From Nocardia jinanensis (GTDB lineage: Bacteria; Actinomycetota; Actinomycetes; Mycobacteriales; Mycobacteriaceae), in NCBI RefSeq assembly GCF_014645735.1, contig NZ_BMMH01000004.1, forward strand, positions 1 to 64,000: 64,000 nucleotides of DNA, read 5' to 3'. Within the stretch, counting starts at the first letter, position 1, and each line of letters opens with the position of its first letter. The notes under the pieces were generated by a model that ran no database searches, was not told where the DNA came from, and saw only the letters and a list, made by a program, of their open reading frames with translations. The translations under genes were made by a program, and so were the position numbers. This document shows positions 45,654 to 53,739 of the stretch, one piece after another.

Positions 45654-46454
45654 ATGCCCCGGTTCGACCCCCATCCCGAGAAGCGGCCGACCATCGTGGC
45701 CGGTGCATCGTCGGGTATCGGCGCCGCCACCGCCGTGGAACTGGCAGCCCAGGGCCATCCGGTGGCGTTGGGCGCGCGCCGGGTGGAGATCCTGGAGGAT
45801 CTGGCCGGCAAGATCCGGGCCGACGGCGGCACCGCCTTCGCACACCGTCTCGATGTGACCGATCAGGCCTCGGTGGACGATTTCGTGGCGGCCGCCGAGG
45901 CAGCCATCGGGCCCACCGAAATCCTGGTCTCCGGGGCCGGTGATATCGAATTCGGCCTCATCCAGGACATGGATCCCGCCGATTTCGCGCATCAGGTGCA
46001 GATCCATCTCGTCGGCGCGCACCGGATGGCTCATGCGGTACTGCCCGGTATGCTGGCCCGCCGCCGCGGCGACCTGGTGCTGATCAGTTCCGACTGTGCT
46101 CCGCTGCCGCGCCCGTGGAACGGCGCCTACAGCGCCGCGAAAGCCGGCGTCGAGGCGATGGTGCAGCAACTGCGGATGGAACTGGAGGGCACCGGTATCC
46201 GGGCATCGCTGGTACGTCCCGGGCCGACCGTCACCGGTATGGGAATGAACGCCTCACCCGAGGTGGTGGGACCGCTGCTGGAGTCCTGGCAGTCCTGGGG
46301 GCTGGCCCGGCATCCGTACATGCTGCGCGCCACCGATCTGGCGCGGGCGGTCTCCGCAGTCGTCGGCACACCGCGCGGCGCCCATCTCGTACTGGTCGAG
46401 ATGCAACCGGAAGCGCCGCTGCGACCGCTCCCGGAAGAAGGAAAGGACTCCTGA
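45654..46454 (+). CDS. SDR-family oxidoreductase
   Basis: 266-residue short-chain dehydrogenase with VAGASSGIGAATAVELAAQG, LVSGAGDIEFGLI, SDCAPLPRPWNGAYSAAKAG (Ser-Tyr-Lys) and RPGPTVTGMGMN. It has no gap to the P450 gene before it (stop then ATG) and overlaps the second P450 by TGATG, so the three are one operon. Substrate probably the alcohol or ketone made by the P450s; inferred. Confidence 0.92.
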   Translation: MPRFDPHPEKRPTIVAGASSGIGAATAVELAAQGHPVALGARRVEILEDLAGKIRADGGTAFAHRLDVTDQASVDDFVAAAEAAIGPTEILVSGAGDIEFGLIQDMDPADFAHQVQIHLVGAHRMAHAVLPGMLARRRGDLVLISSDCAPLPRPWNGAYSAAKAGVEAMVQQLRMELEGTGIRASLVRPGPTVTGMGMNASPEVVGPLLESWQSWGLARHPYMLRATDLARAVSAVVGTPRGAHLVLVEMQPEAPLRPLPEEGKDS

Positions 46455-47677
46455 TGACAACCGCACTGCCCCCCGGTTTCGATTTCACCGACCCCGCGCT
46501 GTGGGCCGATCGCAGTCCGGTCGAGGAATTCGCGCTACTGCGCCGGACCGCGCCGGTGTGGTGGAACGCCCAAGCCGACGAGACCTCGGGCGGTTTCAAC
46601 GATGGCGGCTACTGGGTGGTCAGCACACTGGAGGACGTCAAGGAACTCTCTCGTGATCCGGAGTTGTACTCGTCACAGCAGAAGGGCTCCATCGTCCGGC
46701 TGCCCGGCGATATCACCCCCGACCAGATGCGGCTCACCGAAGCGCTACTGGTGAACATGGATCCACCGAAGCATTCCAAGGTGCGGCGGATCGTCGCCAA
46801 GGGTTTCACCCCGCGCGCGGTGGAAGGGTTGCGGGATGCGCTCACCGAGCGCGCGCACCGGATCGTGCACGAGGCCAAAAAGACCGGCGGCGGCGATTTC
46901 GTCACCCAGGTCGCCTGTGAACTGCCCCTGCAGGCGATCGCCGAACTGCTCGGCGTCCCGCAGGAGGACCGCCGCAAGGTGTTCGACTGGTCCAATCAGA
47001 TGCTGAACTACGACGACCCCGAATACGGTGACCCCACCGTGGCCTCGGCGGAGATCCTCGGCTACGCCTGGAACATGGCCGAACAGCGGCGGTCGTGTCC
47101 GGCCGACGATATCGTCACTCAGCTGGTCAACGCGGATGTCGACGGGGACGGCCTGGCCTCCGACGAGTTCGGCTTCTTCGTCATCCTGCTCGCGGTCGCC
47201 GGTAACGAGACCACGCGCAATGCCATCACCCACGGGATGAAGGCGTTCGTGGACAACCCCGAACAGTGGGAGCTGTACCGGGAGCAGCGACCGCGCACCG
47301 CGCCGGACGAGATCGTGCGCTGGGCGACGCCGGTCACCGCCTTCCAGCGGACGGCCACCGCCGATCACATGCTGGGTGGCCAGGAGATCAAGAAGGGGCA
47401 GCGGCTCGGATTGTTCTACAGTTCGGCCAATTTCGACGAGGACGGCTTCGCGGAACCGTTCACCTTCGATATCCTGCGCGATCCGAATCCGCATGTCGGA
47501 TTCGGTGGTACCGGCACCCATTATTGTGTGGGCGCGAACCTGGCGCGGCTGGAAATCGACTTGATGTTCAACGCGATCGCCGACGCCATGCCCGACCTGA
47601 GTTCCGTTTCCGATCCGGTACGGTTGCGTTCGGGGTGGATCAACGGAATCAAGAGTTGGCAGGTGCGCTACGAATGA
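46454..47677 (+). CDS. Cytochrome P450, CYP125/124-like
   Basis: 407 residues. Haem loop FGGTGTHYCVGANLARLE (Cys near 357) followed by FNAIADAMPDLSSVSDPVRL and RSGWINGIKSWQV, a C-terminus closely like CYP125/CYP142/CYP124 enzymes that oxidise sterol side chains or methyl-branched lipids. AGNETTRNAITHG oxygen site and ExxR region (DEIVRWATPV) are present. It sits where M. tuberculosis has CYP51, but the haem loop is unlike CYP51. Coupled to the SDR (TGATG) and to the peroxidase (ATGA). Confidence 0.94.
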   Translation: MTTALPPGFDFTDPALWADRSPVEEFALLRRTAPVWWNAQADETSGGFNDGGYWVVSTLEDVKELSRDPELYSSQQKGSIVRLPGDITPDQMRLTEALLVNMDPPKHSKVRRIVAKGFTPRAVEGLRDALTERAHRIVHEAKKTGGGDFVTQVACELPLQAIAELLGVPQEDRRKVFDWSNQMLNYDDPEYGDPTVASAEILGYAWNMAEQRRSCPADDIVTQLVNADVDGDGLASDEFGFFVILLAVAGNETTRNAITHGMKAFVDNPEQWELYREQRPRTAPDEIVRWATPVTAFQRTATADHMLGGQEIKKGQRLGLFYSSANFDEDGFAEPFTFDILRDPNPHVGFGGTGTHYCVGANLARLEIDLMFNAIADAMPDLSSVSDPVRLRSGWINGIKSWQVRYE

Positions 47678-48159
47678 ACGTCCGAGAAATTCCGGTGAAC
47701 ACGCTGTCCGGTTCGGCCGCCACGCTCGGTGAGCTGGTCGGCGACCGGGTGGTACTGCTGGTCAATGTCGCCTCGAAATGCGGGTTGACACCGCAGTACA
47801 CGGGTTTGGTCGAACTGCAGGCGAACTACGGCGATCGCGGTTTCAGCGTGGTCGGGGTCCCGTGCAATCAGTTCATGGGCCAGGAACCGGGTAGTGCCGA
47901 GGAGATCCAGCAGTTCTGCTCCACCACCTTCGGCGTGGACTTTCCACTGCTGGAGAAGGTCGAGGTGAACGGCGACGGGCGGCATCCGCTGTACCGGGAG
48001 ATCATCGACACCCCCGATGCCGAGGGTGCGGCCGGTGATGTGCAGTGGAATTTCGAGAAATTCCTGATCGGCCGGGACGGTGCCCTGCTGGGGCGTTTCC
48101 GGCCCACTACCGCACCGGATGCGGACACGCTGGTCGCGGCGATCGAGAAAGCGCTGTAA
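47674..48159 (+). CDS. Glutathione peroxidase-type thiol peroxidase
   Basis: 161-residue thioredoxin-fold peroxidase. Cys36 in NVASKCGLT is the peroxidatic site (Cys in place of selenocysteine), Cys82 in QQFCSTTFGV fits the resolving Cys of thioredoxin-dependent GPx, and CNQF and VQWNFEKF carry the Gln and Trp of the active site. The actual reductant is probably thioredoxin. Overlaps the second P450 by ATGA, so peroxide or lipid-peroxide cleanup may accompany P450 turnover. Followed by a strong terminator. Confidence 0.94.
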   Translation: MNVREIPVNTLSGSAATLGELVGDRVVLLVNVASKCGLTPQYTGLVELQANYGDRGFSVVGVPCNQFMGQEPGSAEEIQQFCSTTFGVDFPLLEKVEVNGDGRHPLYREIIDTPDAEGAAGDVQWNFEKFLIGRDGALLGRFRPTTAPDADTLVAAIEKAL

Positions 48160-48185
48160 CCGATGCCGTAACCGCTTATGATCGA

Positions 48186-48218
48186 GGCCCGCTCACCCAG
48201 GTGTGAGCGGGCCTTTTT
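48186..48218 (+). terminator. Rho-independent terminator of the P450 operon
   Basis: GGCCCGCTCAC (48186-48196) pairs with GTGAGCGGGCC (48203-48213) with a 6-nt loop, followed by five T. One of few T-tract terminators in this window. Confidence 0.95.
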
Positions 48219-48306
48219 CACTTTCTACCTGCGAAAACAGTGTGATACGGCGGAATCCGGACGTGATCGGTGAAAACCGCCCGCCCGGCTTGGATCGGCC
48301 ATAACA

Positions 48307-48324
48307 TGGACAGCTGTCTGGACA
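48307..48324. promoter_or_regulatory. Candidate operator before the MceA-like gene
   Basis: TGGACAGCTGTCTGGACA, with the palindrome ACAGCTGT inside. TGTCTGGACA matches 44152-44161 exactly. It lies 54 bp before the MCE start. Confidence 0.45.
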
Positions 48325-48377
48325 TTAATCCGGCTCAGTTCGGCACGCCGGGGTGCCGAACGGTTCGAGGCAGGTGA

Positions 48378-49595
48378 GTGGTGGTACCGATACACAATCG
48401 GTCCGATCGGGAGACGACGACACTGCGCAAGGTCTGGGCCGTTGTGCAGTACAAGCTCGCGGCGTTGGGGATGGTGCTCGTCATCGCCCTGGCCGTGGTT
48501 TTCTCGCTGATCATGTTCTTCGGTGGATTCACGCCCAAGGAGCCGGTGGCCATCGTGGTGCCCCGCAGCGGGCTGGTGATGGACCCGGACGCCAAGGTGA
48601 AATTCCGGGGCGCGGAAGTGGGCCGGGTCGGCAAGATCGAATCGGGGAACGGAGAGGTCCGGCTCGAACTCGATATGAACCCCGACCTGATGCGGCTCGT
48701 ACCGGCCAACGCTCAGGTCGATATTCGCTCCACCACGATATTCGGCGCCAAGTACGTGAATTTCGTCGAGCCCGCTCAGCCCGCCGGCCGTTTGCAGCCC
48801 GGACAGGTACTGCGCGGCGAATCGGTGACCGTCGAATTCAACACTCTGTTCGAACGGCTGACCGAAGTCCTGAACATGGTCCAACCGGAGAAACTGAACG
48901 CGACCCTCACCGCCCTCGGCACCGCGCTCCAGGGCCGCGGCCAGCGACTGGGTGACCTGCTGGTGAACGCGGACCGGCTGCTGCGCGAGCTCAATCCGAG
49001 CCTCCCCGCGCTGCGACACGATTTCCAGTCCACCGCCGCAGTGACGAACCTCTACGCCGATACGGCGCCGGACCTGCTGCGCACCGTCGACAACGTGACG
49101 GCTCTGAGCCACACCCTCACGGATAACGAACAGAACTTCGACGCCCTGCTGCTCGGCACGATCGGCCTGGCCGACACCACCGGCGCGGTACTCACCGAGA
49201 ACGAGCAAAACCTGGTCACCGCGCTGGATCTGCTGCGGCCGACCACCGAACTGCTCAACACATACAGACCCTCGCTGGACTGCACCATCCGTGGGCTCGC
49301 CAAGGCGATGCCGCTGGCCGAGGATCTGGTGGGCGGCCGCAACCCGGGCGCTTCGTTCAACGCGAGCTTCATGTACGGGGCCGAGGCCTACCAGTATCCG
49401 AACGATCTGCCGAAGGTGAACGCCACCGGCGGGCCGCGCTGCCAGGGTGTGCTGGATCGAGTGCCGGGCAGCCACGCCGACTACGTGGTCACCGATACCG
49501 CCGAGGTCAACCCGTTCATCCCGTCCACCCGGATCTATCAGAACCATCCGACGGTGTTCGAGGTGCTCTTCGCCGGGATGCCCGGTATGCGCTGA
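48378..49595 (+). CDS. Orphan MCE-family protein (MceA-like)
   Basis: 405 residues. N-terminal membrane anchor KLAALGMVLVIALAVVFSLIMFF, then the MCE domain VVPRSGLVMDPDAKVKFRGAEVGRVGKI with IRSTTIFGAKYVNFVEP, and a helical tail of heptad-like repeats (about 150-300), ending in a Cys pair region (SLDCTIRGLAK and RCQGVLDRVPGS). In Mce systems six such proteins plus YrbE permeases form a lipid-import tunnel. No MceB-F, YrbE or MceG genes are nearby, so it may join a system encoded elsewhere. The promoter motif links it to the P450 block. Confidence 0.93.
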   Translation: MVVPIHNRSDRETTTLRKVWAVVQYKLAALGMVLVIALAVVFSLIMFFGGFTPKEPVAIVVPRSGLVMDPDAKVKFRGAEVGRVGKIESGNGEVRLELDMNPDLMRLVPANAQVDIRSTTIFGAKYVNFVEPAQPAGRLQPGQVLRGESVTVEFNTLFERLTEVLNMVQPEKLNATLTALGTALQGRGQRLGDLLVNADRLLRELNPSLPALRHDFQSTAAVTNLYADTAPDLLRTVDNVTALSHTLTDNEQNFDALLLGTIGLADTTGAVLTENEQNLVTALDLLRPTTELLNTYRPSLDCTIRGLAKAMPLAEDLVGGRNPGASFNASFMYGAEAYQYPNDLPKVNATGGPRCQGVLDRVPGSHADYVVTDTAEVNPFIPSTRIYQNHPTVFEVLFAGMPGMR

Positions 49596-50011
49596 GCCGC
49601 TCCGGGCGCGGCGTCAGGCCCCGCTCTCGGGCTGCCCGGGTCCGGGGCGGACACACATCACGCCCCCGCACGGCTTGTCCGAGAGACCCGCCGGATTGGG
49701 ATGGACGGTCGGCCGCCGGTGCGCGGGAGCGCGCAGTTCGTAACGGCTGCGGTCACGGGGGCCGCGGGCAGTGCGACGTCGTCTCACCGGGCGGCCCCCG
49801 GTGAGACGACGAGCGCAGCGGTCCGGACCCGGCCCCGGGTGACGCCGGAATCGCCCGGGAAGGCCCAGGTAGCGCCCGGTGCCGCATGGGGCGAACCTGT
49901 CGGTGACCAGTTGCTCATGACCCCCAGTCTGGCGGATGCCCCCTCGACCCGTCGCAACGGGGGCTTGTCCGGTGCACCCACGGTGTGCCCAGGTCGAGGG
50001 GGTTCACCGGA
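49596..50011. other. Intergenic region, hairpin, no supported gene
   Basis: Holds a long hairpin (49777-49811). Several short frames exist on both strands; one on the minus strand ends with a cysteine-bearing CGGVMC stretch but has no start codon. Nothing is annotated as a gene. Confidence 0.6.
49777..49811 (+). terminator. Hairpin, likely terminator
   Basis: CGTCGTCTCACCGGG (49777-49791) pairs perfectly with CCCGGTGAGACGACG (49797-49811); loop of 5 nt, no T-tract. Between the MCE gene and the convergent dioxygenase gene. Confidence 0.75.
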
Positions 50012-50947
50012 TCAGGAAGCCAGCTGCCGGGGCGCCTCGACCACCGAGTAGTGCTCGGCGTCACCGGTGAGAACGGTGCTCGGCCGGCCGTCGACACCCA
50101 CCGGGATGTCACCGGCCAGGGTGATCCGGGTCAACCGGCGGGGCTGACCGTCGTAATCGTTGACCGCGTAGTGCTGGGTGGCGCGGTTGTCCCAGATCGC
50201 GATATCGCCGAGCTGCCAGTCCCAGCGGACGGTGTTCTCCAGCCGGATCACCCGATCCTGGAAGAGCCGGAACAGCGTCTGCGATTCGGTTGTCGAGAAA
50301 CCGACGAAGTTCCGCACGAAATGGCCGAGCAGCAGCGCGCGCTCCCCGCTCTCCGGATGCACCCGCACCACCGGATGCTCGGTCTCGTACAGCGAGGACT
50401 CGAATTCTGCGCGGTGTTCGCGGGTCTTCTCGTCGGGGTTCTCACCGTGGCGGCCCACGTAGTCGTAGACATTGGTGTGCACGGCGCGCAGGTTCTCGGC
50501 CAGTAACCGCAGCGGCTCGGGCAGCGAATCGTAGGCCGCAACGGTGGACGCCCAGGTGGTGGTGCCGCCGTAGGGCGGCAGTGTGACCGCCCGCAGAATC
50601 GATGCCTTCGGGATCCGGTCCACGAAGGTCACATCGGTGTGCCAGCTGTTGGCGCTGCCGTACTCCGAGTCGATGGCCAGCGTCTTCTCGCCGTGCGAGG
50701 TGACCGTCGGATGCGGGGTGGTCGGGCTGCCCAGCAGTTCGGCGAACTCGTACTGTCCGTCCTCGGTGAGCTGGTCCTGACCGCGGAAGAAGATCACTTT
50801 GTGTTCCACCAGCGCCTTGCGGATGGTTTCGACGGCAGCCGGGCCGAGGTCACCGCCCAGACGCACTCCGTCGATCCGCGCCCCGATCCTGGACCCGAGC
50901 TTGACCACAGAGGGGAGGGTGGCGGGGGTGGTGTTTTCGGATGTCAT
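50012..50947 (-). CDS. TauD/TfdA-family Fe(II)/2-oxoglutarate dioxygenase
   Basis: 311 residues from ATG 50947 (GAGGTGCCC ahead). Iron ligands: HxD in [11 protein letters not shown] (near 103) and the distal His in [13 protein letters not shown] (near 257); the 2-oxoglutarate Arg is in [11 protein letters not shown]. Sequence is like taurine or alkylsulfate dioxygenases (TauD/AtsK), which free sulfite or sulfate from organic sulfur; the substrate here is inferred. No sulfonate transporter is adjacent. It lies 326 bp after nfo on the same strand, separated by the repeat array. Confidence 0.93.
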   Translation of the reverse strand: MTSENTTPATLPSVVKLGSRIGARIDGVRLGGDLGPAAVETIRKALVEHKVIFFRGQDQLTEDGQYEFAELLGSPTTPHPTVTSHGEKTLAIDSEYGSANSWHTDVTFVDRIPKASILRAVTLPPYGGTTTWASTVAAYDSLPEPLRLLAENLRAVHTNVYDYVGRHGENPDEKTREHRAEFESSLYETEHPVVRVHPESGERALLLGHFVRNFVGFSTTESQTLFRLFQDRVIRLENTVRWDWQLGDIAIWDNRATQHYAVNDYDGQPRRLTRITLAGDIPVGVDGRPSTVLTGDAEHYSVVEAPRQLAS

Positions 50948-51273
50948 GGGCACCTCACGGATCGAGAGCGGAATCGTTCGCTCTCCGAGCACACCACCGG
51001 TCCCGGGCACCGAACAGGGTTGCGGTCGCGCTGATCACAACGATGCGGCACCAGGTCTCGGGGTGTGCTGTTGCTTGTTATCGGGGTTGCCTGTGGACAC
51101 GCACGGCCGGAGCGAAGGCGGAGGTACGCAGGGAGCGCATGGCCGGAGCGAATGCGGAGGTACGCAGAGAGCGCACGGCCGGAGCGAAGGCGGAGGTACG
51201 CAGGGAGCGCATGGCCGGAGCGAATGCGGAGGTACGCAGGGAGCGCACGGCCGGAGCGAAGGCGGAGGTACGC
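50948..51273. other. Intergenic region dominated by a tandem repeat
   Basis: 51101-51273 is a 36-bp array; 50948-51100 probably includes the promoter of the dioxygenase gene. No other gene is seen. Open frames through the array code 12-residue repeats but extend antisense to nfo and are not supported. Confidence 0.7.
51101..51273. repeat. 36-bp tandem repeat array, about 4.8 units
   Basis: Units start at 51101, 51137, 51173, 51209 and 51245. Types alternate: odd units read GCACGGCCGGAGCGAAGGCG, even units GCATGGCCGGAGCGAATGCG, all followed by GAGGTACGC and a short AG-rich end, giving a 72-bp higher-order period. The fifth unit stops exactly at the nfo stop codon. No spacers, so not a CRISPR. 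Confidence 0.95.
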
Positions 51274-52044
51274 CTAGCCGAGATGCTCGCGCAGATAGGC
51301 CAGATCGTCGGCCAAACCCTCGGCGGGCGTCTCCAGCACCACCGGCGCGTCCGCGGTCCGGCACACCTCGGTGAGCAGGTCCGGATCGATGGTGCCGTCG
51401 GCGAAATTGGCGTGCCGGTCGGCGCCCGAATCGAACGTGTCGCGCGAGGAATTGAGATGCACCAGATCGATCCGGCCCGTGATGGCCCGGATCCGCTCGA
51501 CCACCCCCGCCAGATCCTCTCCACCCGCCCACGCGTGACAGGTATCGAGACAGAAGCCGGCGCCGTATTCGCCGACGGCCTCCCACAGGCGGGCGATATT
51601 GTCGAAATACCGGGCCATGGCATGGTTGCCGCCGGCGGTGTTCTCGATCAGGATCGGTACCGCGAAACCGCCCTTGTCCTGCTGACGTTCGAAGAGTTTG
51701 CGCCAGTTGACGAACCCGGCTTCCATCTCGGCATCGGAGCGCACATGGCCGCCGTGTACGACCAGCCCGAACGCGCCGAGATCGGCGGCCGCCCGCGCTT
51801 GCTGGGCCACCGCGTTGCGCGAGGGCATCCGCAGGCGGTTGTTGGTGCTGGCGACATTGATCTGATAGGAGGAATGGACCACCACATCGATCGGGCTGGC
51901 CAGGATCTGCTCGGTCGCCGGATGTGGTGCGGGTTTGTCCCAGCTCTGCGGATCCACCACGAACAGTTGAACCACATCGGCGCCGAGTCGCTCGCCGTAC
52001 CCGATCGGGTCGCTGTCCGTGCGGACGTGTGCTCCAATGCGCAT
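51274..52044 (-). CDS. nfo: Endonuclease IV (AP endonuclease)
   Basis: 256-residue zinc TIM-barrel enzyme of base-excision repair that cuts at abasic sites. Family signatures: MRIGAHVRTD start, VVHSSYQINVAS, LGLVVHGGHVRSDAE-like stretch, ILIENTAGGNHAM, FCLDTCHAWAGGEDL and HLNSSRDTFDSGADRHAN, carrying the metal-binding His, Glu and Asp residues. Length matches actinobacterial Nfo. Transcribed alone; the first-gene kinases beyond it run the other way. The repeat array at its 3' end may affect transcript ending. Confidence 0.96.
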   Translation of the reverse strand: MRIGAHVRTDSDPIGYGERLGADVVQLFVVDPQSWDKPAPHPATEQILASPIDVVVHSSYQINVASTNNRLRMPSRNAVAQQARAAADLGAFGLVVHGGHVRSDAEMEAGFVNWRKLFERQQDKGGFAVPILIENTAGGNHAMARYFDNIARLWEAVGEYGAGFCLDTCHAWAGGEDLAGVVERIRAITGRIDLVHLNSSRDTFDSGADRHANFADGTIDPDLLTEVCRTADAPVVLETPAEGLADDLAYLREHLG

Positions 52045-52153
52045 ACCGTCAGACTATCGGCCCGGACCGACAGCCAGGCCTCGTGTTGCGCCCGGGTGGT
52101 GCGGGAAGATAAACCGGAAGATACGCGTACTACCCGACGAGGGGGAATCGGCC

Positions 52154-53524
52154 ATGCTCGAGCCCGGTGACGACTTCGCGGGCTATGCCATCCGCCGGCG
52201 GCTGGGTGTCGGAGGTATGGGCATGGTGTTCCTCGCCCGGCATCCACGGCTCCCGCGACTGGTCGCGTTGAAACTGCTCAACCCGGAGCTCTACTCCGAC
52301 AGGGAGATCCGCCTGCGATTCGAACGCGAATCCGAACTCGCGGGCCGGCTCGAGCATCCGAATATCGTCACCGTCTACGACCGCGGCGCCGAGGGGAAAC
52401 AGCTCTGGATCTCGATGCAGTACGTACCGGGATCGGATGCCTCCCTGGTGGATCTGCACGTCCTCGACCCGCGCCGGGCGGTGCAGATCGTCGCCGATAC
52501 CGGGATCGCCCTGGATTTCGCCCATGCCAACGGGGTCCTGCACCGGGATGTGAAACCGGGCAACATCCTGCTCGCGAAACCGCCCATCGGGCAGCCGGAA
52601 CGGGTATTGCTCACCGATTTCGGTATCGCGGGGGTGCGCGACGCCGAAACGACCATCGCCGCGGCGGACACCATCACCGCGACCCTGGCCTATGCCGCAC
52701 CCGAACAGCTCACCGGCGCGAAACTCGATCCGCGCGGTGATCAGTACTCGCTGGCCTGCACACTGTTCTGGCTGCTCACCGGGTCCGGGCCGTATCGCGG
52801 CAACAATCCGGCCGAACTCATCCAGGCGCACCTGACCGCACCGGTGCCCAGGATCAGCCGGATCCGGGCCGGGCTGCCGCCCGGGCTCGACGAAGTGCTC
52901 GCACGGGCGCTGGCGAAGAATCCCGCCGATCGGTTCCTGAGCTGTAGCGAATTCAGTACGGCCGCCGCGCAGACCCTGCGCCCGCTCGGACCGCGCGGCG
53001 GACGGCCGCCGGGGGTCAGGTTGCGGCCCGACCAGCGGCATCCGGCGCCGACCGGTTGGCAACCCGGCCCGCGACCGGGGTACGGGTCGGGCGAGTTCCG
53101 GCAGCCACCGATGCGGGGCGTACCGCCCTATCCGTCCACCGAATACCGCAGGCCGGGCGGCCCGGCGCCGCGGTATCCGTCCACCGAGTTCCCGCAGCCC
53201 ACCTCGGGTCCGCCCTACCGGTCCGCCGAGTATCGGCAACCCGGCACGGGTGGGCCGCCGGTACCCGGTGACCACCGGACGCCGGGTGCGGCCGCCCCGC
53301 AGCACGGTCCGGCGGAGTTCCGGCAGCCCGGTCCCGGCGCCCGGCGCGCGCCCGATACCGCGTCCCCGGCCGGAGAACGGGTCACCCGCCCCGATCGTCC
53401 GCATCGTTCGAGCCCGGCCGAATCGGCGATGATCGAGCTGCCCGGTTTCCGCAACCGCCCCGGGGCGACACCGCCGCCGGCGCAACCGCACCGGCCCCCC
53501 GCGGATCCCGGCGGTTCGCCGTAG
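52154..53524 (+). CDS. Ser/Thr protein kinase without membrane segment
   Basis: 456 residues from ATG 52154 (GAGGGGGAA ahead). Kinase domain 1-280: glycine loop GVGGMGMVF, Lys40 in VALKLL, HRDVKPGNILL, DFGIAG, AAPEQL, and GDQYSLACTLFWLLTG. The remainder (from about 285) is a Pro/Arg/Gly tail with EFRQP and EYRRPG-like repeats and no transmembrane helix, unlike PknB. A cytoplasmic kinase. Closely related to the next kinase (same Lys position, similar activation loop), so the pair arose by duplication. Confidence 0.93.
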   Translation: MLEPGDDFAGYAIRRRLGVGGMGMVFLARHPRLPRLVALKLLNPELYSDREIRLRFERESELAGRLEHPNIVTVYDRGAEGKQLWISMQYVPGSDASLVDLHVLDPRRAVQIVADTGIALDFAHANGVLHRDVKPGNILLAKPPIGQPERVLLTDFGIAGVRDAETTIAAADTITATLAYAAPEQLTGAKLDPRGDQYSLACTLFWLLTGSGPYRGNNPAELIQAHLTAPVPRISRIRAGLPPGLDEVLARALAKNPADRFLSCSEFSTAAAQTLRPLGPRGGRPPGVRLRPDQRHPAPTGWQPGPRPGYGSGEFRQPPMRGVPPYPSTEYRRPGGPAPRYPSTEFPQPTSGPPYRSAEYRQPGTGGPPVPGDHRTPGAAAPQHGPAEFRQPGPGARRAPDTASPAGERVTRPDRPHRSSPAESAMIELPGFRNRPGATPPPAQPHRPPADPGGSP

Positions 53525-53739
53525 CGGCCCGGGCCGGCGCGGCAGCCGGCGGAGCGTCGTCCACGTAGCGGCCGTGTTGCGGCTGCGTATGCGTACCGAT
53601 GAGAGCCCTCGGCGCCTTCTCGACTGCTGCTATGGTTTCGATGATTTCGCGTGCCCGGACCAGTGCGGTCCGGACACGCTTTTCGTCTACGCCTGCGTAC
53701 CGGTGGGTCCCGGTCCCGCAGGCGGGAATTGGAGCAGAC

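Noticed and set aside
49617..49980. Minus-strand frame ending in CGGVMC
   Set aside because: It has protein-like third-base bias in part but no start codon, and it runs through the terminator hairpin. Possibly a relic; not supported.
51101..51273. CRISPR array
   Set aside because: 36-bp repeats look like CRISPR units in size, but copies are contiguous without spacers and no cas gene is in the window.
50941..52170. 409-codon frame containing 12-residue repeats
   Set aside because: It runs through the tandem array and then antisense through nfo. The repeat length is a multiple of three by chance of the 36-bp unit.
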